NCBI RefSeq assembly: GCF_958295425.1
Contig: NC_081146.1
Location: 17,183,458 to 17,247,457, forward strand
Length of the DNA: 64,000 nucleotides
Source of the DNA: Solea solea
Taxonomy: Eukaryota > Chordata > Actinopteri > Pleuronectiformes > Soleidae
Direction of reading: 5' to 3'
The stretch's first letter is position 1; every line of letters begins with the position of its first letter. Under the pieces are notes generated by a model, which did not search any database, was not told the origin of the DNA, and saw nothing but the letters and a program-made list of their open reading frames with translations. Of this stretch, positions 57,401 through 64,000 are shown piece after piece. Both the position numbers and the translations under genes were made by a program.

Positions 57401-60400
57401 TCTCGTTTTTAAAACAAATTATTACTGAACAGTTGCTTGCTGCTGTTTGACTTTGATTCTATGGAGAAGGTAACACAAACAAATAAAAGGGGATTCTGAC
57501 AAAACAACAGAGATTTGTATGGGAGCCAAACAAATTGCAATGTGTCGTTCATGTTTCATTCTCCACTGAGCCGTAAATATCTAAATTGAATTTAGTTATC
57601 ACAAATTCAATCACAGCATCCTCTGTGCTCAGTATTGTAATCAACATACAAAGAGGACTTTGACAGTACTCCACCCCTGTTCTATTCTCACATCGAGGAC
57701 TACATTGCATTTTGCGATAACAAACCAAAATTGAAATAAATGCTCTAAATTGTGGAACTATGACCAATCTCCCTCTGAAATGTGAGTCTGCACGCTTCTG
57801 TGAGGACAGTTCTGCTTATAAAGCTTTTACTGTTGACTACTGACCTGATGGGTCAATTACAGGCCATAGTAAAATCTGAGTGCACTCTGAGTCATACAGT
57901 GTCCAAGAAGACCTCTATTCCTGACAGTGTGATACAAGGCACCAACTATCACTGTTCTGTCAGCACTGACTGGACCCACGCAGAAGTCCAGCTAAGAGAA
58001 CACTGAGCGAACAGGCAGATCACATGATTACTAACCATGTTTACTACTATGCTCTGTGTGAAAGTTTGGGAGTCACTCGCACAAATAAGAGGTCTGTAGC
58101 GTTATGGTCACAGAGAGGCACAATGAACTTCCTTCTCATAGTTTGAGAACAATAGCTTGAAATGAACGTTGTTGAGGTCACTACTCACCGACTCACACTC
58201 CCGCAGTTTCTTCTGAGCACTGTCAAAGTCAAAGTTCACGTACAGACACTCCACAAACTCCGTAATTGGGTCTTTGTAGGTGTAGGATTCCTAAAAAAAA
58301 CAAGTATTGGTTAAGCTCTGTTAAGATGTAAATAAAGCAGACATAATCAATGAAGTCCAAAATGTATTTACATACACAGCAAAATTTATCTGTAAATTTG
58401 ACACAATTATGAAAATAGCACCCGAAATGGTTGTGGCATTAACACATTTATTAAAAAACAAAAAAACAACACTACATAAATCCTAGCGCTGTTGTAATGA
58501 CTTTATTTAAACTGTATTTAAACTGGCCACCTGCTGGGCACAATAGCTAAATAAACAACAGTTTACAAGGTCTTGAGCAAAAACACATTGTGAACTCCGA
58601 AAGGTCACAAATCATGCTTACAGAAAGAGTTGCAATCTGACCTGAGGCCCCAGAACAGAGGAGTGAGCACATGTTTTAGTGATTACCCACAACCCAGGAC
58701 CCTGCTTAGATCGCTGAAGTATCTGGTGCCATTGGTAGAGCAGGGTTTGGCACATTACATTCAGTCAGCTCACGACCATTTATCAAAAGTAACAGGTTTA
58801 AAGATTCTCCAGCTTAGTTCCAAACTCCAAAATACACGCACTGCTCTTAAAAGAAGTGTTAGTGATGCCACTGGTTTGCACAGTCTGTAACTCATCCTTC
58901 AAGGCATGCATAGCCTATTAGCAATGCCCTGATAACTGTGAAAAGGACGTCTGTTACCTGCTGTATGACCTTCACCAAATCCTTCAGAACCTGCCGACGC
59001 TTACGGACATCCTTGTTTGTGATGACCGCTGTGGTCAGGTAACGCAAGATGTGGGGGCACATAGTCTGGATAGCATTGAGGTATCTGGAATAAGGGAGGA
59101 TAAAAGTAATCACTTATCAGAGCAAAGACATGATCTTTACAAGGACACATCATATAACATTTTGGCTGCTTATTGGTCTCCTGGCATTAAGATGAGAGAA
59201 AAAGCCTTTGCAGCTGAACAGATAAATGTCCTGACAGGACTCCCTCACTGCTGGACATGGGTCCCAAATTTAAGCCGTCTCTTTCATTATGAGAGGGAGG
59301 AGGAAAAGGGAACCCTGACAAGAAGATACAGATCAGTGAGCAGGGACCTGCCCAGTAGCTGAAACCCAATCCATCAGGGACTGATGTTTCAACCACAGGT
59401 CAACTGGCTAAGGGCTGAACACAAGAGACACAGAGCTGTTAAAGCCCGATTCTAATCCCACCCCAGCATAACGTCTGTACACAAATACAAGTATACATCA
59501 CTTTCCTTGTCAAGATGGCAATCAGTCAACATAACTGTATCACCACAACTTGATTTCTTGACATGCATCTTCAAAATCTGACCAAATAAAATAACAAAAG
59601 AAGGAAGTGGTGTGGGTTCCTTCAGGTCTCATACGACTGAATCAGGCGGGAAAGACATTGTGTTCAGAAAAGTGTGCCAGTTTAATTAGCAGAAACAATT
59701 AAAGGGACAGGGGACCTGTGGCAGTTGTGATGTCGGGTCTAAATACAGAAGTGGGCTGCTTTCTCTCGCTCGCTCTCTCTCTCTCCCTTTGTAGTTGCTT
59801 GACTCCCGTGGAAGACCGCAATGCTCCACACTGTGTTCCTGATTATCTTACACCTACACATTCTCCAGAGGGGGCTCCAATAGCAAGCAGTCTTGTATGA
59901 GTCACTGTTCCATATCTGGGGGACATTCACCCTACCTCACTTATGAGACTACATCCATTTTCTTTCCTTCTATCTTTCTCTCTTTTTTTGAGGCAACATT
60001 TATCACTGCACTGTTTTGCTGAAGATGCTACTCAGGCATGCAGCCAAGTAATCAAGCTTGCATTCAAATTTCAACTTTCCATGGGGTCACTGTAGAGGAA
60101 CATAAAAAGGGACATGGAAACAAGGTCCTATTTTACACATCAGACCTGACAGATTAATATGCTACGGTTACTTGGCATGTGCCATGGCAGTTCTCTTTCA
60201 CCAGGTTGCACCTGTATCTTAATTAGCAAGCCTTTTTTCCCCTTTGAGGCCAGGGAAGTCTGTCAATAGTACACAAACAAGGCCTTGGACGAACATCTGC
60301 TGACTGCAGGGGTAACGGAGGTCAAATGTGGAGCTGAAGGCCAGCCATTGGTCACCGACTTCAGCCAAAGGAAGTACTGGTCAAGAGATGGGAAACAAGA

Positions 60401-61872
60401 GTCGAGCCAAGCCTCAGTGGGGAAAACATGAGGTTTTGAGACTGTGAAACTGCAAAGCACACAAAAGTACCTCAGTTTATCCACACAGATGGTTGGGTGA
60501 GCTTTTCATGAGTAATTATTGGGCAGGCCTCCTTAATGATCCACAATAAAATTAAAACTGAGTAAAATTTAGGCAACCAGACATTTGAGTGTGCTGTGTT
60601 GTGGTTGCTGGTCATACTGTCTGTGGAAGCCAATCATCAGTACAATTATAAAAGCCTGCAATCAGAACGTGGGGAGGGAGCAAAAACATCAAAATAGGTG
60701 GTGTGCAAATTTTAACACAGTGTATAAATTTTCCGATCTGCAATACACATGGTCTCATTCTCGACTTGGAGAGTAAACAGACCACACAAAAACACACACT
60801 TCTGAAACCACTTTAAAAAAATTACCAGCAGGGTTCATCAAGAAGCCCACCACCCAAAAATGTGTCATTAAAGTAAATGGTTTTCCCTAGATCAAGTCCA
60901 TGCATAAAATGACTGACATTTTGTCCAAATCCTTACAGGATCAAGAATAATTTTGGAGACAATACTTTCACCACATGCACACGTTATCTATCGCACTACA
61001 TATCAGGAAATCAATCTGTAAATAAAGTAAACTGGTATAGACTCTCGCAAGTATAAAGAGGCAGCTGAATTTTCCAAAACATGACGCAAAATGAATGTTT
61101 TACTCTACTTCATGGTTCAACTTAGCTACACAACATTGCCTCTCCGGTTTAGTGAAAATGTATCTCTTCCATGAACACTAATGAAAAATACACAAGTTTC
61201 TGATTTACTGGATATAAAAGAACAAGCAAATCCAAGAAAGTGAAAAGTGGCATTGTATTATAGATGTACTTACTGTGGCTGATACAGAAAGAGCTCAATG
61301 ATATTGTCTCTGCCCTTAGGGTGGTTGAAGAAAACAAAGAGCGACCAGTGAATGAGCCATGTCCTCTGCTGGAGAGACTGGAGAGGAGAGCTGACAGACT
61401 ACATGGGACAAAGACAGAAATGTAGGTAGGAGGGACAGACGCACAAGAGGACATTAAGAGACAGACATACAATCAAGAAAAATAATTGAAAATTAAATTG
61501 CAAATTTGTTTAGAGACAATTATTCGAAACATAGGAGGAGCAAGAGATCTTGCCTTCTGAATGCTCATCAATCAAACACAGACAACCACTTTATACTCAT
61601 TTCCAAGTTCCAAAGTAGTCAGATGAGTGTGTGTGGGTAAGGAATAAAATGCCACAGCAGAGCTGTGCTGAAAGTGAAATGTCAATATGAAGTCTATGTA
61701 AGGGAATCTAGATGAGGTATCAGATTCTGAGAAGTGGGGCATTTACATTGTTATCGATAGTCTCTCTCAGGCGGGTGAGGTCCTCCATGGCTGCCTCCCA
61801 GTTCTGCATCAGGATCTCAGAGGCCAGCTTGCCCCACAGAGAGTTCAGGGCATTCCTGTCTGTGGATGGAAC
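45381..61872 (-). CDS. eif3e: eIF3 subunit e (Int-6) gene, 3' eight coding exons
   Basis: Subunit e of the eIF3 complex, a PCI-domain scaffold that helps eIF3 hold the 40S subunit and recruit mRNA. It is cytoplasmic, with nuclear links to the proteasome lid and CSN. Coding segments are 61872-61747, 61398-61274, 59084-58958, 58290-58189, 53468-53359, 47259-47157, 46726-46592 and 45416-45381. Together they are 864 nt, 287 residues plus stop, fully in frame. They correspond to about residue 158 to the end of the 445-residue human protein, so the N-terminal third is off the right edge. The PCI domain (about 221-398) is wholly inside. Identity to vertebrate EIF3E is very high, for example [20 protein letters not shown] and [20 protein letters not shown]. 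Teleosts may carry two copies; I cannot say which this is. Transcription heads toward rspo2. Confidence 0.96.
45417..46591. other. eif3e last intron
   Basis: 1.2 kb. It includes a T-rich run near 45784-45796 and a block around 45730-46010 with homeodomain-like TTAAT and ATTA sites that looks non-repetitive. No gene seen. Confidence 0.8.
46592..46726 (-). CDS. eif3e: eif3e exon (about residues 389-433)
   Basis: 135 nt, phase 0 at both ends. The acceptor TATTTACAG ends at 46727 and the donor GTGAGA starts at 46592/46591. It encodes [20 protein letters not shown] and on to [10 protein letters not shown], then the variable stretch [10 protein letters not shown], which differs from the mammalian tail as I recall it. 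Confidence 0.95.
46727..47156. other. eif3e intron, 430 bp
   Basis: Short intron with an A-run near 47141-47150 (T-run on the sense strand). I looked for C/D-box snoRNA signatures and saw none convincing. Confidence 0.75.
47157..47259 (-). CDS. eif3e: eif3e exon (about residues 354-388, winged helix)
   Basis: 103 nt. The acceptor TTCTCAACAG ends at 47260 and the donor GTAAGA starts at 47156. It encodes [20 protein letters not shown] through DAKIDSKL, the winged-helix part of the PCI domain in which helix-turn-helix residues mediate subunit packing. Confidence 0.95.
47260..53358. other. eif3e 6.1 kb intron
   Basis: AT-rich with short A-runs at about 49405-49440 and 50880-50910, a CT run near 48041-48065, and two non-repetitive blocks (50600-51450, 52690-53250) that read like conserved non-coding DNA. 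A perfect 9-bp hairpin lies at 53021-53048. No gene seen. Confidence 0.75.
53021..53048. other. perfect 9-bp inverted repeat (hairpin)
   Basis: GGTCTCCAC at 53021-53029 and its exact reverse complement GTGGAGACC at 53040-53048, separated by ten bases. It sits about 310 bases downstream (sense) of the eif3e exon at 53359-53468. Confidence 0.7.
53359..53468 (-). CDS. eif3e: eif3e exon (about residues 318-353)
   Basis: 110 nt. The acceptor CTTTCAG ends at 53469 and the donor GTGAGT starts at 53358. It encodes [20 protein letters not shown] through CISI plus two bases of Asn354. This is the middle of the PCI domain. It is isolated between 6.1 kb and 4.7 kb introns. Confidence 0.95.
53469..58188. 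other. eif3e 4.7 kb intron
   Basis: Holds a fold-back transposon (55784-56499), an A15 run at 54602-54616 and otherwise unremarkable AT-rich sequence. The open frames here (for example 55020-55460) lack any recognisable domain. Confidence 0.75.
55784..56499. mobile_element. non-autonomous DNA transposon with GGGGCYTCATTTATA ends
   Basis: The left terminus GGGGCTTCATTTATAAAC is mirrored at the right by CATATAAATGAGGCCCC. Just inside are GTGTACGCACACAAATG-type and TTTCGTACACATGCCAAC-type sequences, also in inverted arrangement. The 716 bp element has no transposase. The ends resemble a family widespread in teleosts (from memory, superfamily not assigned). It is inserted in the eif3e intron. 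Confidence 0.7.
58189..58290 (-). CDS. eif3e: eif3e exon (about residues 284-317)
   Basis: 102 nt, phase 0 at both ends. The acceptor TTTTTTTTAG ends at 58291 and the donor GTGAGT starts at 58188. It encodes [20 protein letters not shown] through ECES. The reading frame continues into the 53.4 kb exon across a 4.7 kb intron. Confidence 0.95.
58291..58957. other. eif3e intron, 667 bp
   Basis: AT-rich intron. The A-run at 58292-58299 is the polypyrimidine tract of the acceptor. Nothing else recognised. Confidence 0.75.
58958..59084 (-). CDS. eif3e: eif3e exon (about residues 241-283)
   Basis: 127 nt. The acceptor TTATTCCAG ends at 59085 and the donor GTAACA starts at 58957. It completes Gln241 and encodes [20 protein letters not shown] through VKVIQQ. 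Every visible residue matches what I recall of the vertebrate consensus, as expected for the PCI core. Confidence 0.95.
59085..61273. other. eif3e intron, 2.2 kb
   Basis: Contains a CT run at about 59763-59786 and T/CT-rich sequence near 59970-59990. No gene or recognised transposon. Confidence 0.75.
61274..61398 (-). CDS. eif3e: eif3e exon (about residues 200-240)
   Basis: 125 nt. The acceptor CCCATGTAG ends at 61399 and the donor GTAAGT starts at 61273. It encodes [20 protein letters not shown] and on to LFLYQP, ending two bases into a Gln codon. It covers the start of the PCI domain. Confidence 0.95.
61399..61746. other. eif3e intron, 348 bp
   Basis: Short intron. A TTGATGA (box-C-like) occurs on the sense strand near 61567, but no matching D box and stem were found. 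Nothing else to report. Confidence 0.75.
61747..61872 (-). CDS. eif3e: eif3e exon (about residues 158-199)
   Basis: 126 nt, phase 0 at both ends. The acceptor TTTTGTAAG ends at 61873 and the donor GTAAAT starts at 61746. It encodes 42 residues starting [20 protein letters not shown], helical-repeat sequence ahead of the PCI domain. It is the most 5' eif3e exon in the window; no match to the preceding part of the protein was found between 61873 and 64000. Confidence 0.95.
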
Positions 61873-64000
61873 CTTACAAAAAAGAAAAGATGGGACACTT
61901 GCTGAAATAAGCAACACATGTCATTTCAGTGTACATATTTATTTATTTTTTTATCAGATCTTTAGAAAGACCAAATTCATTTACCCTTTTATAAAAAACA
62001 AATGTAATGCACTTTTAGATATGCCAACCACTGCATTGCTGTTGGCCATACAGTCTGAAAATTAGAACCGAAACTACCAAACCAAGTAAAGGCATGTTTG
62101 TTAATACACTACACAACAATTTATTAGAGCTACACCAGCTTAATAGCAGTGGAGCTTACTTGGTTTTGTAATGCTGAAGGTCCCTCAAATCTAATTGGAT
62201 ATTAGCAATGAAAGACTTGGGTAATCAATGCCAGTTATTATTGAGGCCTAGTAACGGCACACATTTCAAATGTCATTGGAATTGTCTGCAGCTACGCATA
62301 AGCCAATGATTTAGTGTCATGGTCCCACAATGGCCAAAACTGATGCAGCTGAGGTCCAGATATCCTGACGTCTCTTTCCTATTCATGATGCCAAGGTTTC
62401 TTTGAAATTGCCACACTCTTGCATAGCAGAGGTCAAATCCATCTGTATTTATATTTAAACAGTGTACTTGTATTGCTGACAAAAACATTCTAAATCAGAT
62501 ATTTGGTTTTACCTACATGCCAAAAAAGTGTCACTGACTGAAATTAAATGAAAAATGAGCTGCACGACTAACTTAAATTTGTAAAAAAAAAAACAAAAAA
62601 AAAAAACTATCTAAAAAAAAATCATCAAACTAAAGACTGGAGCAGACACACTTGGCACCTCTTCGGCAGTGACAGGAGAAACTGTCCGACTGTTCTGATG
62701 TGACAACAAAGCCATGATGACAAATGTTTTGGATCCAACATGTGCTGAAATGTGACATTGGTACTTTTTAAAAAAAGTAATACATTTGATTTTTACCATG
62801 GGAATGATAATTGCAATAATTACCTTACATTACTATCAGCAACTCTGGACAAGCCAATCATTATCACAAGGTAATAAGGGTTAAATATGTACTGACAAAA
62901 ACAAGACAAATCTTTGTGAAGATACTGTGTAAATGTTGTAGGTTACTGGTTCTAATTTCCAGAACAGGCTAAAACAAACAAAAAAGAATCAGGTAATGAA
63001 ACACAGGTTCAGAATGCCTCTGAACATCAGCAATGCAATCACTCTGTAGTGGACATCGGACTACACCCTAGTAGAGCTCATGGGAACCTCTGTGCCAGAA
63101 TAGTCCATGATAACACTAAACACCAGACACAGTGACATGAGTCAAGCAGGAAGTTGGGGTGGGTGTCTGCCGAGTGGCCAGAGAAACCTAGATGCTAACC
63201 ACACGCCCCCGTACACCGACGGACAGCCGCTAAAGTGGACTGTGAGACACGACAGATGTACAAGTAGAGGAAACACTAAAAAAAGAACAGGTTTCCGCTG
63301 GAACCCCACAAATTGGTTAAAATTGTTCAGATATAAAAGGTTTTTCTTTTCAACTGAGCAAAGACCAGTTACACTCTGATAACATTTCGGTGAACTGCTG
63401 TGACACGAGAAGAGTTCAGGTAAGAGGACATGGTTTAGAAAATCTCTTGTGTATTACCCCAAAGGAGAACACAGCAGGAGGGTGTGTTCATCCATCCAGT
63501 TAGAGCAACAGTGTTTCTTTGATCACATGGGCTAAACCAGGTCGATTATAAATGTTTTTTAATAGAGATTCAAAAGTGATTTCAGCATTGTAAATTCTAG
63601 AGGAAAAAATGTCTTCACTGCACGGATAAAGGTTTTCATCTGTTGAAGTGTTATGTTATGTTTTGTTTGTTAGTTTTTTCCTCTCTTGGAAGTCCCTGCC
63701 TGCTACGTTTGGCTGACCTTCAGGTCATTATGGTAGCTTTCTACACACACACACAGTCTGGCTTTCACTGGTGGCCACGCTAGAAAAGTTTCAGTACCTG
63801 GGTTTTTCCAGCAGTTACCTTAAGTTTCCATTGGTTTGTGAAATGGGCACATTTCGCTGACTGACCAGCAACAATAAATTTACTGTGCTGGGGATCCGAC
63901 GGGATACTCAATCTTTATTCTTAACATTCAATCCCTGCATTAAGTGATGATATGAATAAGTTGCTCTTTTCGGGCTAGGCCACACTGTAACAAGACCTGA
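61873..64000. other. eif3e intron, partial, to right edge
   Basis: At least 2.1 kb. A-rich runs at 62582-62618, and (CA)n near 63743-63754. The exon encoding the residues just before V158 was not found, so the intron continues beyond the window. Confidence 0.75.

Noticed and set aside
61555..61580. C/D-box snoRNA in a short eif3e intron
   Set aside because: A box-C-like TTGATGA occurs without a properly spaced D box or terminal stem.
1..64000. CRISPR array, operon, prophage or toxin-antitoxin system
   Set aside because: The window is clearly vertebrate intron-exon DNA. No regularly spaced direct repeats or prokaryotic gene organisation were seen.

Overview
This window is nuclear DNA from a ray-finned (teleost) fish. 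It contains vertebrate spliced genes with GT-AG introns, abundant dinucleotide and tetranucleotide microsatellites, and several fish-type interspersed repeats. Protein similarity points to teleost orthologues of two well-known vertebrate genes. No bacterial, organellar or viral gene content was seen, and the long ORFs that do not coincide with exons look like chance. LAYOUT: both genes lie on the minus strand, so transcription runs from high to low coordinates. From the right edge down to 45381 is the 3' part of eif3e (eIF3 subunit e): eight coding exons totalling 864 nt, with the 5' exons beyond the right edge. A short 3'UTR with an AATAAA signal follows at 45287-45282. About 5 kb of intergenic DNA (roughly 40330-45280) follows. 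Then comes rspo2 (R-spondin 2): a candidate promoter and 5'UTR exon near 40.3-40.1 kb and the signal-peptide exon at 39364-39265. A 23.9 kb intron precedes the first furin-like exon (15414-15226), and an 8.4 kb intron precedes the second furin-like exon (6811-6668). A 248 bp intron leads to the thrombospondin-1 exon (6419-6231). The final exon, for the basic tail, was not found and should lie left of position 1. All splice junctions were placed by hand from reading-frame continuity plus GT/AG, and the phases agree across every join. HOW THE GENES RELATE: they share no pathway. Eif3e is a PCI-domain subunit of the eIF3 translation initiation complex. Rspo2 is a secreted Wnt-pathway potentiator acting through LGR4/5/6 and ZNRF3/RNF43. 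Their tandem same-strand order (eif3e upstream of rspo2) matches my recollection of the human 8q23 arrangement, so this is conserved microsynteny. NON-CODING CONTENT: the introns and spacer hold decayed mobile elements. These are a LINE reverse-transcriptase 3' fragment at about 27.2-27.6 kb, fold-back or MITE-like elements at 18.2-18.7, 30.9-31.3, 43.9-44.1 and 55.8-56.5 kb, a tRNA-derived SINE-like remnant at 20.9-21.1 kb, and a common teleost repeat copy at 33.6 kb. There are many simple repeats. One (GT/CA)n tract lies directly against the rspo2 exon-1 donor site. I found no convincing evidence of a novel biological system. The more interesting items are regulatory or structural (the CA repeat at the splice donor, a possible start-stop uORF, a perfect intronic hairpin, candidate conserved non-coding blocks), and these are flagged as inference.
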